Source: Chloroflexi bacterium RBG_16_72_14 (GTDB taxonomy: Bacteria > Chloroflexota > Limnocylindria > Limnocylindrales > CSP1-4). From it: DNA of 7,667 nucleotides. The translations under genes and the position numbers were made by a program. This document shows positions 1 to 6,638 of this stretch, piece by piece; within the stretch, counting starts at the first letter, position 1; every line of letters starts with the position of its first letter. The notes under the pieces were generated by a model, which saw only the letters and a program-made list of their open reading frames with translations, ran no database searches and was not told the origin of the DNA. The stretch is taken from positions 13,580 to 21,246 of the forward strand of contig MGOE01000116.1 in NCBI GenBank assembly GCA_001797035.1, in the 5' to 3' direction.

Positions 1-345
1 CGGCCACAACTCCGCGAACACGAGTCTCAGATCATCGACGAGATCATCGCTCGATACGGGAAGCTCTCGCGGGATGAGCTAGTGAAGATTGCCTATGCGA
101 CGCCGCCTATGCGACTCATCCTAGAGTGGGAGAAGGGTGGCGATCACCTCGATGGTGTGGCGATCCCCTTTGCCAAGGCATACGGCCCGCCTACCCGCGA
201 TCTCGACCGATACCGCCGCATTGCTGCGGCCATTCGCCAGCCGAGCAAGGGGACTGTGGAGAACCGTCAGGCCCTTGAGCAGCAAGTCTTGGAGTCTATT
301 GCTCCATTGCGACGAGCCGCCACCGCGGAAGCGCTCGCCGAGTAG
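1..345 (+). CDS. Probable Panacea-domain (DUF4065/SocA-like) antitoxin, 5' end cut off by window edge
   Basis: The reading frame is open from the first base and ends at TAG 343-345, so 114 codons of a longer gene are visible. An internal GTG at 82 could serve as a start, but the residues before it (IIDEIIARYGKLSRDELVKI) look like the end of the Panacea/DUF4065 fold, which typically reads as a helix, then 'YG.LS..eL', then a helix, so I take the gene to continue off the left edge. Panacea proteins are antitoxins that neutralise unrelated toxins by direct binding, and they usually sit just upstream of the toxin gene. Here a PemK/MazF-like gene starts six bases after the stop, in the same frame, which supports an operon and this assignment. 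The last ~30 residues are an Ala/Glu/Arg-rich helical tail. GC is lower than in the genes from 900 onward. The family call rests on recall of a short motif from a fragment and is moderate; the coding call is good. Confidence 0.6.
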   Translation, partial: RPQLREHESQIIDEIIARYGKLSRDELVKIAYATPPMRLILEWEKGGDHLDGVAIPFAKAYGPPTRDLDRYRRIAAAIRQPSKGTVENRQALEQQVLESIAPLRRAATAEALAE

Positions 346-351
346 CTTGTC

Positions 352-765
352 TTGAGGGAGGCGATCAGGGCAGCGGGGCTCAGTTCGCGCCCGTTCGCCC
401 CAGGCGATGTCTGGCTCGTGGACGATCACGAAGTGACTCTTTCGGGCGGCAAGGCTGACGCGACTCGGACGAAGCATCCGACAAGAACCGTGGTAATCAT
501 CGATGGGGCGGATCGCTGCGCCGATGCGAGCCTGGTGTCGATCCTCGTGGCTCCGACATCGACGCGGTACGACCTGACCAGCAAGTATCAGGTCGAGGTG
601 CCGCGAGGAACCGGGAGCCTTGAACGCTCCGTGGTGCTTGTCGATCTCGTCCAGCCAATTCCAAGGAGCGCCTTCAGGACCAAGATGGGCTCCTTCTCAC
701 CCGAGAAACTGGAGGAGCTTCACGCGATGATCCTCAGTAATCTCGGCGTGTTGCCGGACGAGTAA
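352..765 (+). CDS. PemK/MazF-like toxin (putative endoribonuclease) of a Panacea-type TA pair
   Basis: This 137-residue protein is close to the usual MazF/PemK size (about 110-135). The fold signature is visible in order: PGDVWLVDD at 17-25 (family 'rGdiw.vd'), TRTVVIID at 44-51 with Arg45 where the catalytic Arg of the 'RPvvvis' strand falls, SILVAPTST at 63-71 with Ser70 aligned to the usual catalytic Thr of 'PlTS', and a C-terminal helix ending at ILSNLGVL. MazF-type toxins cleave mRNA in the cytoplasm and are blocked by the cognate antitoxin. The start is TTG at 352, six bases after the upstream stop; no strong Shine-Dalgarno is seen, so translational coupling to the antitoxin is likely. 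The toxin follows the antitoxin, the common order. Oddities are the Ser-for-Thr replacement and a long first loop (26-43). A loss of RNase activity cannot be excluded from sequence alone. Confidence 0.75.
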   Translation: MREAIRAAGLSSRPFAPGDVWLVDDHEVTLSGGKADATRTKHPTRTVVIIDGADRCADASLVSILVAPTSTRYDLTSKYQVEVPRGTGSLERSVVLVDLVQPIPRSAFRTKMGSFSPEKLEELHAMILSNLGVLPDE

Positions 766-784
766 TCAGTTAGGCCCTAACTGA
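766..784. terminator. Perfect 8-bp palindrome right after the toxin stop; weak terminator or operator
   Basis: TCAGTTAG and CTAACTGA flank a 3-base GCC loop and begin at the base after the TAA stop. The stem is only half G/C and is followed by GACACTACC with no T-run, so it is not a canonical intrinsic terminator. It may be an RNA 3'-end hairpin or a small protein-binding site. Confidence 0.4.
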
Positions 785-873
785 GACACTACCCCGCGCC
801 CGACACGCGGCGGATCGGGCCGGCAGAGGCGCCTGGGCGGGCGGCGAACGACGCTCGCGTGACGCAGGCCCGC

Positions 874-879
874 TAGCGT
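874..879 (+). promoter_or_regulatory. Candidate -10 box (TAGCGT) for the patatin gene
   Basis: TAGCGT fits a TAnnnT -10 pattern and would put the transcription start near 886, leaving a leader of about 23 bases that contains GGGAGGG. No convincing -35 is seen 16-18 bases upstream, so this is a weak call. The rest of 785-900 holds no recognisable gene or repeat. Confidence 0.3.
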
Positions 880-895
880 GGCGTCATCCGACCGC

Positions 896-902
896 GGGAG
901 GG
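896..902 (+). promoter_or_regulatory. Shine-Dalgarno GGGAGGG that decides the patatin start
   Basis: The motif abuts the ATG at 903, which is too close for initiation, but lies six bases before the in-frame ATG at 909, which is good spacing. I therefore place the start at 909, two codons downstream of the longest reading frame. Confidence 0.6.
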
Positions 903-908
903 ATGCGC

Positions 909-2117
909 ATGTCCCCAGATCGATCCCGGCCACAGCCCGAGCCCGGCTCCGTCGCGGGCGACCTGCCCGTCCGGGAGATTCCCGGCGACGATCCGCACGC
1001 CGAGCTCCTCGAGGCGCCCGCCCTGTGCCTGTCCGGAGGTGGCTCCCGGGCCATGCTGTTCCATGTCGGGGCGCTGTGGCGGATGAACGAGCTGGGGCTG
1101 CTCGGCAAGCTCGGCCGGGTGTCGAGCGTGTCGGGGGGATCGATCACGGCCGGCGTGCTCGCCACGCGATGGTCCCGGCTCGCGTTCGATCCGGCTTCCG
1201 GCGTCGCCTCGAACTTCGCGGAGGTCGTCTCTGCCCCGATCCGCCGGTTCGCGACCCGCAGTCTGGACGTCCGGACCGCGGTCAGGGGCCTCCTGCCGTT
1301 CGGTGGCGGGCCGGCCGCGGCGCTGGCCGACGCGCTCGGCCGGCACCTCTACGGCGACGCCACGCTCCAGGACCTGCCGCCCGAGCCGCGCTTCGTGATC
1401 AACGCGACGAACCTGCAGTCCGGGGTGCTGTGGCGCTTCTCGCGGCCCTATGCGCGCGACTGGCGCGTGGGCGAGATCGCCAACCCGACGTTCCGGGTCG
1501 CCACGGCCGTTGCCGCATCCTGCGCGTTTCCGCCGTTCTTCGCGCCCCTCACGCTCCACGTGTCGCCGGACCAGTTCGTCCCGGGCTCGTCCGACCCCGA
1601 GCTCGAGGACCCCCGGGCCTACCAGCACCGCGTCCTCCTCGCCGACGGCGGTGTCTATGACAACCTGGGCCTCGAGACCGTGCTCAAGCGCTGCCGGACC
1701 GTGTTCGTCAGCGACGGTGGGGGCAAGATCGACGACGATCCCACGCCCGCGACCGACTGGGCGCGGGGGACCCTGCGGGTGATGAAGGTCATCGACAACC
1801 AGGTCCGCGACCTGCGCAAGCGGAGCCTGGTGGAGGCCTACCGCCGCAAGGTGCGAGTGGGCGCGTACTGGGGATTGCGCTCCACGCTCGCGGAGAACCC
1901 GGCTCCCGGCACGCTGCCCGCGCCACCGGATCGGACGCGGGGGCTGGCCGAGATGCCTACCCGCCTCACCAGTGTCCCCGAAGAGCGCCAGCGCGCGCTC
2001 ATCAACTGGGGCTACGCGATCGCCGACGCGGCGATCCGCCACTGGTACGTGACGCCCGGCGTGCCGGGCGGCTTCCTCCCGCCGCCCGCGTTCCCGTGCG
2101 ATGGCGGGGTCGGCTAG
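909..2117 (+). CDS. Patatin-like phospholipase
   Basis: The 402-residue protein carries the patatin Ser-Asp dyad. Numbering from the ATG at 909: the oxyanion loop GGGSRA is at 43-48, the nucleophile elbow SVSGGS has Ser75 (the first Gly of GxSxG is replaced by Ser), the strand-helix AVAASCAFPPFF is at 201-212, and the dyad Asp is 246 in LLADGGVYDN. Patatins hydrolyse acyl ester bonds of membrane lipids, and family members act as membrane-damaging effectors in CBASS and related immune systems; others are housekeeping or secreted lipases. There is no signal peptide: the first ~35 residues are polar and Pro-rich, so the protein is probably cytoplasmic. Residues 255-325 are rich in Arg/Lys and may pack on membranes or a partner. 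The next gene starts 43 bases downstream on the same strand but has its own candidate promoter. Substrate and role are unknown. Confidence 0.9.
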   Translation: MSPDRSRPQPEPGSVAGDLPVREIPGDDPHAELLEAPALCLSGGGSRAMLFHVGALWRMNELGLLGKLGRVSSVSGGSITAGVLATRWSRLAFDPASGVASNFAEVVSAPIRRFATRSLDVRTAVRGLLPFGGGPAAALADALGRHLYGDATLQDLPPEPRFVINATNLQSGVLWRFSRPYARDWRVGEIANPTFRVATAVAASCAFPPFFAPLTLHVSPDQFVPGSSDPELEDPRAYQHRVLLADGGVYDNLGLETVLKRCRTVFVSDGGGKIDDDPTPATDWARGTLRVMKVIDNQVRDLRKRSLVEAYRRKVRVGAYWGLRSTLAENPAPGTLPAPPDRTRGLAEMPTRLTSVPEERQRALINWGYAIADAAIRHWYVTPGVPGGFLPPPAFPCDGGVG

Positions 2118-2147
2118 CGGCGAGACGGGACGGTGACGCCGGCGATC

Positions 2148-2153
2148 TACCCT
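2148..2153 (+). promoter_or_regulatory. -10 box (TACCCT) giving a leaderless start for the DUF4062-HAD gene
   Basis: TACCCT ends seven bases before the ATG at 2161, so the predicted transcription start coincides with the initiation codon. No Shine-Dalgarno lies before that ATG (CTCGGTGGC precedes it). No good -35 is visible at 16-18 bases. The combination suggests a leaderless mRNA transcribed separately from the patatin gene. Confidence 0.45.
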
Positions 2154-2160
2154 CGGTGGC

Positions 2161-3417
2161 ATGTCGAATGGGGCGGCCAGGCGGGTCTTCGTGTCCTCGA
2201 CGATCCGGGACCTCGCCCCGTACCGCGACGCCGTCTCCGCGCGGATCCTGCAGCTCGGCGCGACGGTCGTCGCCGCGGAGTACTTCGGCGCCCGTGAGGA
2301 TCGGCCGAAGGAGGAGTGCCTGCGGCTGGTCCGCGAAGGCTGCGACGTGTTCGTCGGCATCTACGCCCATCGCTACGGGTTCATCCCCGATGGCGACGAG
2401 CTGTCGATCACCGAGCAGGAGTACATCGAGGCCATCCGCTCGAAGCGGCCGTCGTTCGTGTACCGGCTGGCCAAGGACCACCGCTGGCCGCGGCGGAACA
2501 TCGAGACCGGCCCCGGGGCGGAGAAGCTCGTCGAGTTCCTGGCCCGGCTCGCCGACGACCGGATCTATGCGACGTTCACGACGCCGGACAACCTGGCCGC
2601 GGGCGTCGCCGCGGATCTCGGCCGGTACTTCGCCGGCGACGCCACCAAGACCCGGTTCCGGCTGGGGCTGTTCCACCGCCCGCCGGCGGCCTGGGTCAGC
2701 AGGGCGGCCGAGACGGACCAGCGCTACAAGCTCGTGGTGATGGATCTCGATGGCACGCTGATCCGGGGCAATGACTTCGAGTTCTCGTGGGAGGCGATCT
2801 GGACTGACCTCCGCTTCAGCGAGGACGTCCAGGCCGGCCTCAAGCGCGAGTACGGGCAGCGGGTCGCCCGCGCGAGAACGCCCGAGGAGCGGATCGACGC
2901 GTATGCCTCGTGGTGCGAGCAGGCGGTCGACATGTTCGCGGACCGGAGGCTCAGCCGGGACAGGCTGCGCACGATCGCGGGTCGGATGCGCCTCACCGCG
3001 AGCTGCCGCGAGGCCCTCACCCGGCTCCACGACGCGGGGATCGCGACGGCCATCGTGTCCGGGGGCGTCAGCACCTTCCTCGAAGACGTGTTCCCGGACT
3101 ATCGCGACTATGTCGACTTCGTGTTCCTCAACGAGCTGACGTTCGGAGCGGACGGGCGCATCAGCGGGGTCGTGCCCACGTCGTACGACTTCCAGGGCAA
3201 GGCCGAGGCGATCGACCTCCTGTGCGAGCGGGTCGGGTGCTCGCCGCGGGAGGTCGTGTTCGTCGGCGACCGCTTCAACGACGAGCCGGCGCTGCTGAAG
3301 GCCGAGCTCGCCATCGCCTATCCGCCGAACGACGACCTGGCGCGGAACGCGGCGCACGTCGTCATCCGTGACGACAACCTGCTGGCGATCCTGCCCCACG
3401 TGGTGTCGGCCGACTGA
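2161..3417 (+). CDS. Fusion of N-terminal DUF4062 domain with C-terminal HAD-superfamily phosphatase
   Basis: This 418-residue protein has two parts. Residues 7-105 match DUF4062: RRVFVSSTIRDL at the start, then KEECLRLVREGCDVFVGIY, RYGF, SITEQEYIEAI and a closing strand around FVYRLAKDHRWP. DUF4062 is found as an N-terminal module of NTPase/TPR proteins in bacteria and animals and is treated as a sensor or effector module of conflict systems; its activity is not established. Residues ~160-187 look like a linker. Residues 189-415 are a complete HAD enzyme: DLDGT with Asp195/Asp197, VSGG with Ser300, the GK motif with Lys347, and GDRFND with Asp370/Asp374, plus a helical cap at ~205-285. The arrangement resembles phosphoserine-phosphatase-type HADs (small phosphorylated substrates). 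All catalytic residues are intact. A nucleotide or phospho-sugar signal as substrate is only a guess. The protein is cytoplasmic, downstream of the patatin gene, with a shared hairpin after its stop. Confidence 0.9.
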   Translation: MSNGAARRVFVSSTIRDLAPYRDAVSARILQLGATVVAAEYFGAREDRPKEECLRLVREGCDVFVGIYAHRYGFIPDGDELSITEQEYIEAIRSKRPSFVYRLAKDHRWPRRNIETGPGAEKLVEFLARLADDRIYATFTTPDNLAAGVAADLGRYFAGDATKTRFRLGLFHRPPAAWVSRAAETDQRYKLVVMDLDGTLIRGNDFEFSWEAIWTDLRFSEDVQAGLKREYGQRVARARTPEERIDAYASWCEQAVDMFADRRLSRDRLRTIAGRMRLTASCREALTRLHDAGIATAIVSGGVSTFLEDVFPDYRDYVDFVFLNELTFGADGRISGVVPTSYDFQGKAEAIDLLCERVGCSPREVVFVGDRFNDEPALLKAELAIAYPPNDDLARNAAHVVIRDDNLLAILPHVVSAD

Positions 3418-3442
3418 CGCGGCCCGCACGCCCGGCATGCAA

Positions 3443-3470
3443 CGGCCGGGAGACCCAAATCTCCCGGCCG
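3443..3470. terminator. Bidirectional hairpin between convergent genes
   Basis: CGGCCGGGAGA and TCTCCCGGCCG form a perfect 11-bp stem around a CCCAAA loop, 25 bases after the DUF4062-HAD stop and 75 bases beyond the MBL stop on the opposite strand. Neither side has a clear T-run, as is common for terminators in very GC-rich genomes. It is placed to end both convergent transcripts. The remaining ~75 bases to 3544 show nothing recognisable. Confidence 0.7.
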
Positions 3471-3544
3471 CCAACGATGGTACAACCGGGCGCAACCAGG
3501 GCCGGTCACCAGGGGCGGTCAGACATCGCTCGACCGACGAGCAC

Positions 3545-4666
3545 CTAGCCGAGCTCGAGGACCAGTGACTCCGCGGGGTCGTCCCGGAAGCTCGCCGTCA
3601 TGCGCTCGCCTGCGTCCCGGGCCGCCTGGACGAAGGCCTCGAGCCGCGGCAGGCGGTACGAGAACGAGATGTGGTACTCGGCGCCGCTCCGGGCGTTGCG
3701 GAGCATCTCGAGCATCTCCTGGTCCGGGTTGTCGTGGGTGTTATCCGCGCAGATGACGACCTGATCCGCGGTCACCTGGCGGAAGAACTGCTCGGTGACG
3801 TTGTTCTTGCTGCCGTGATGGGGGACCTTGAGCACGTCGACGTGGATGGCGTCGTGCTCGAGCAGCCCGGCCGCCTCCAGGCCCTTCAGGATGTCGTCAC
3901 CCCGCGCGTCGCCGGTGAGCAGGATCCGCTTCGGTCCCTGCTCGACCAGGGCGATGATCGTGCTCAGGTTGAAGATCGACTTGTCGACGAATGCCGCCGC
4001 CTGGGCCTTCGTCTGCTCGTCCTTCTCCTTCTTCGCGTCTAGGTACCGCTTCCATTCGGCACGCAGGTCGTCGAGGCGCTGCTGGCTCGGTCCCAGGATG
4101 CGGACGGTGATGTCCGAGAAGGTCACGGTGTCAGGCTGGCCGCCCGAGGACACGAGCTCCGATGGGAACGGACGGTTGAGCGGGATGCCGAGCCGGCGGG
4201 CGAGGTCCTCGAGCTGGCGGCCCTGGGGCACGCTGGCGATGACGGCGGCCGACTCCGACCCGGGACCCGCTGCCTGGGCGATGCCGGGCAGCTCCGCGGC
4301 CGCGGCCGAGGCCGAGGCCGCGGTGTCGTCGGCTGCCAGCAGCCTGTCGAACACGTTGACCCACAGCCCGCCGGCACGGATCGTCCTGGGCTGGTGGTCG
4401 TCGACGAGGTCCACCTCGTGCCGGAGCATCGCGAGGATCCCGTTGATGTGGTCGTCGTCGAGGTGGCTGACCATGACCAGCTCGATCGGCAGCACCTCGC
4501 CGAGCTGGGCACCGGCACCCAGCGCCCGCAGCCTTGGCTTGAGCGCGCGTGTCCACGTCCCGCCCGGGCCGCCGTCGATGACCATGTGGCGCGGCGCGGT
4601 GGACGTGCCGTGGTGGAGGATCAGGGCGTCACCCTTGCCTGCGGCCAGGATCTCGAGCTTCAACAT
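3545..4666 (-). CDS. ComEC/Rec2-like metallo-beta-lactamase-fold hydrolase
   Basis: The protein has 373 residues and no membrane segment or signal peptide. The MBL metal ligands are visible: SHLDDDH at 67-73 (HxDxDH: His68, Asp70, Asp72, His73), TGDA with Asp252, and VPHHGS with His283/His284. The last motif followed by 'ADQVVICADN' is typical of the soluble MBL domain of the ComEC/Rec2 group, whose members are suspected nucleases or phosphodiesterases; the true substrate is unknown. Between the first and later motifs lies an insertion: an Ala-rich low-complexity stretch (~112-140) and a charged, probably helical segment (~197-226). The ATG lies three bases after the TAG of the S8 protease gene, with no strong Shine-Dalgarno, so the two are probably translationally coupled and functionally linked. 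A competence role is unlikely because the ComEC channel domain is absent. Confidence 0.9.
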   Translation of the reverse strand: MLKLEILAAGKGDALILHHGTSTAPRHMVIDGGPGGTWTRALKPRLRALGAGAQLGEVLPIELVMVSHLDDDHINGILAMLRHEVDLVDDHQPRTIRAGGLWVNVFDRLLAADDTAASASAAAAELPGIAQAAGPGSESAAVIASVPQGRQLEDLARRLGIPLNRPFPSELVSSGGQPDTVTFSDITVRILGPSQQRLDDLRAEWKRYLDAKKEKDEQTKAQAAAFVDKSIFNLSTIIALVEQGPKRILLTGDARGDDILKGLEAAGLLEHDAIHVDVLKVPHHGSKNNVTEQFFRQVTADQVVICADNTHDNPDQEMLEMLRNARSGAEYHISFSYRLPRLEAFVQAARDAGERMTASFRDDPAESLVLELG

Positions 4667-4669
4667 CGT

Positions 4670-6595
4670 CTACACCGACTGGATCGCGCGGAGCACGTCG
4701 ACGAGGCCGTGGCCCTGGAAGTAGGGCTCGCGGCCAAGATCGGTCGCCGACGCGCACAGGACCCGCTTCACGCGGCCGGGATCGCCGATCAGCTCCCGGT
4801 GACGCGCCATCAGCAGCGCCGCGCACCCGCTGACGTGCGGCGCTGCCATGCTCGTCCCGTCGAGCGTGCGGACGCCGCCGTTCGGCACGGCCGACCAGAT
4901 CTTCTCTCCGGGCGCCACGAGGTCCGGCTTCCGCCGGCCGTCGCCGGTCGGCCCGCGGCTCGAGAAGTAGCTGACCCCGTACGTCAGGGGCCGGTACCCG
5001 TGGGTCGCCCCGACGGTGATCACGTCCTCTGCGTTTCCGGGGTCGGTGATGCTGATGCTGCGGTAGCCCTCGTCATAGTCGAGGGGGGCCGACGGGTTCC
5101 TCACGTAGCCCTCGTTTCCGGCCGCCGCGACGACGACCGCGCCCGTCGCGACCAGACGGGAGGCCTCATCGCAGATCGGCGTCCGGCCGCAGGCGTAGTT
5201 GGCCACGTCGTGCTTGATGGCCATGCTGAGGTTGACGCCGTGGACGCTCAGGAAGTCGGTCGAGACGTTCCGGCCGCGGATGTACTGGAGCGCCGCCATG
5301 ACGGCGAACTCGTCGCCAGTGCCGTCGTCGCCCAGGACACGCAGGTCGTACAGCTCAAGCGTGGGGACCACGCCCACGAGGTCATAGTCCTGGGGTGGCG
5401 GATCCGCCATCCGTTCGTCGGACGTCCGCACGTCGCTGGTGCGCCAGTCGCCGGCCAGGATCGCCGCCACGTGCGTGCCGTGCTCGTTGACCGGCGGGCG
5501 GTACCTCCCGGCGACGTGCGGAACGCGGAGCAGGTCGGCGAAGTGCAGCCATGAGACGGGCTGTCCGCCTTCCAGTGTCGCGACCAGCTCATCGGCCAGC
5601 GCCCGCTGCTCCACGAGGTTCTGCACCACACCGGGGTTGTCGATGTCGCGCTGCCGGAGCCGGTCGACGTCGAGCAGCTGGCGAACCGGCGTGAAGTCCA
5701 GGGTCTCGATGACGCGGGTGTGGCCGCCGTCGGCGAACGGATCAGGTTCGAGCCGCTTCGACTTCGGATCCCGCGTCCGGAACGCCGGATGTCGGGCGTC
5801 GATCCCGCTGTCGATGACGGCCCAGCGCAGGCTCGTGTCGGCGATGTCGAACAGCCGCCGAGCCGCGTCGGCCTTCACGGTCGGAACAGACCGGTTGACC
5901 GTCACGTTCGCGGCCCGGTTCCGGCTGACGCTGAAGATGAGCTGGTCCGGCAGCCGTCCGGGCGGCTCGTCCTTGATCAGGCTCCGCGCCGCGGCGAGCA
6001 CCTTGCGGGCGCTCTCGATGGACAGCGGCATCTCGATCCGCTTGGTCTTCTGATCCCGCACCTCGCCGACCCGTCCCTGGCGGGCGAGCTCGATCGTCCC
6101 GACGAGGCGCAGCGTCCAGAGCACGAGCGGGCTGGTCGTGAGGTTCCGCTCGGCCTCGCTCCCGACGAGGTCCATCCGCCCGCGTTCGAACGCGCTCAGC
6201 GCCTGCGCGACCGCCTCGAGGCCGTCATCGGGCAGGTGCGGGATGGTCAGCCAGCGCTTCACGTTCGAGCCGAGCTCCTTGCGCCAGGACGCGAGCGGCA
6301 GCACGTCCTGCACGAGCTCTTCGAAGGTCAGGCAGGCCACGACGGTCGACTCGTGATAGGCGATCCGCGCCCCGCTGCCGAGCCCGCGATCACGCAGCGC
6401 CTTGGCCAGCCGTCCCGGTGCGACGCCATGGTGCGGGACGAGCAGGAGATCGAGCCGGACATCGGGCTCCTGGCCGAACGCGAACCAGACATCCGGCAGG
6501 ACCGGCGAGTCCTGGGTGAACCGCCGGAGCGACGGCGAACGATAGATGATGTCCTCGAGATCCTGCCGGCTGAGCGACTGGGTCTGATCGTTCAT
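4670..6595 (-). CDS. S8 (subtilisin-like) serine protease with unknown N-terminal region, probably cytoplasmic
   Basis: From the ATG at 6595 the protein has 641 residues. The catalytic triad is complete: Asp262 in AVIDSGID, His372 in NEHGTHVA, Ser582 in DGTSMAAPHVSG, with the oxyanion Asn494 in AAAGNEG. The gap between Asp and His is 110 residues, longer than in simple subtilisins, because of a helical insertion (~300-350). There is no signal peptide, membrane helix or recognisable inhibitor propeptide, so an intracellular protease is likely. Residues 1-255 match nothing I recognise and are the probable sensing or partner-binding part. The frame extends to a TTG at 6643, but ATG 6595 is preferred; GGAGG lies 13 bases upstream, rather far. 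It is the first gene of a two-gene unit with the MBL hydrolase. Intracellular proteases paired with MBL proteins occur in AVAST type I defence loci (there a trypsin-like protease), hence a conflict role is inferred, not shown. Confidence 0.92.
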   Translation of the reverse strand: MNDQTQSLSRQDLEDIIYRSPSLRRFTQDSPVLPDVWFAFGQEPDVRLDLLLVPHHGVAPGRLAKALRDRGLGSGARIAYHESTVVACLTFEELVQDVLPLASWRKELGSNVKRWLTIPHLPDDGLEAVAQALSAFERGRMDLVGSEAERNLTTSPLVLWTLRLVGTIELARQGRVGEVRDQKTKRIEMPLSIESARKVLAAARSLIKDEPPGRLPDQLIFSVSRNRAANVTVNRSVPTVKADAARRLFDIADTSLRWAVIDSGIDARHPAFRTRDPKSKRLEPDPFADGGHTRVIETLDFTPVRQLLDVDRLRQRDIDNPGVVQNLVEQRALADELVATLEGGQPVSWLHFADLLRVPHVAGRYRPPVNEHGTHVAAILAGDWRTSDVRTSDERMADPPPQDYDLVGVVPTLELYDLRVLGDDGTGDEFAVMAALQYIRGRNVSTDFLSVHGVNLSMAIKHDVANYACGRTPICDEASRLVATGAVVVAAAGNEGYVRNPSAPLDYDEGYRSISITDPGNAEDVITVGATHGYRPLTYGVSYFSSRGPTGDGRRKPDLVAPGEKIWSAVPNGGVRTLDGTSMAAPHVSGCAALLMARHRELIGDPGRVKRVLCASATDLGREPYFQGHGLVDVLRAIQSV

Positions 6596-6621
6596 GGGGA
6601 ACCGCCCGCCTCCGTCGAGCC

Positions 6622-6638
6622 CCGTCCTGGCGGGACGG
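6622..6638. repeat. Short inverted repeat in the S8-MBL leader region
   Basis: CCGTCC and GGACGG form a 6-bp G/C-rich stem with a TGGCG loop, 27 bases upstream of the S8 ATG. It may be a leader hairpin or chance in a GC-rich sequence. I see no convincing -10 or -35 for the S8 gene in 6596-6719. Confidence 0.3.

Noticed and set aside
343..354. Stop between antitoxin and toxin as a broken fusion gene (same frame on both sides)
   Set aside because: Both parts are complete folds at their junction ends and adjacent TA genes are the norm; the shared frame is probably coincidence.
121..477. Minus-strand frame opposite the first toxin-antitoxin pair
   Set aside because: Antisense to two adjacent frames with family features; no Shine-Dalgarno or domain.
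903..908. Patatin start at ATG 903
   Set aside because: The GGGAGGG directly abuts it; spacing is right for ATG 909.
873..2360. Long open frame on the minus strand (495 codons) opposite the patatin gene
   Set aside because: It encodes low-complexity Arg/Pro/Ala-rich sequence with no family signature, and it is antisense to a gene with an intact active site; typical of open frames opposite GC-rich genes.
2002..3495. Long open frame on the minus strand (497 codons) opposite the DUF4062-HAD gene
   Set aside because: Arg/Asp/Val-rich composition without motifs; the plus strand carries complete DUF4062 and HAD motifs.
4295..4323. Inverted repeat CCGCGGCC / GGCCGCGG as a regulatory hairpin
   Set aside because: It lies inside the MBL coding region and is explained by Ala/Glu codons in a low-complexity linker.
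4394..5554. Open frame on the plus strand opposite the S8 and MBL genes
   Set aside because: No recognisable domain; the minus-strand frames carry the S8 triad and MBL ligands.
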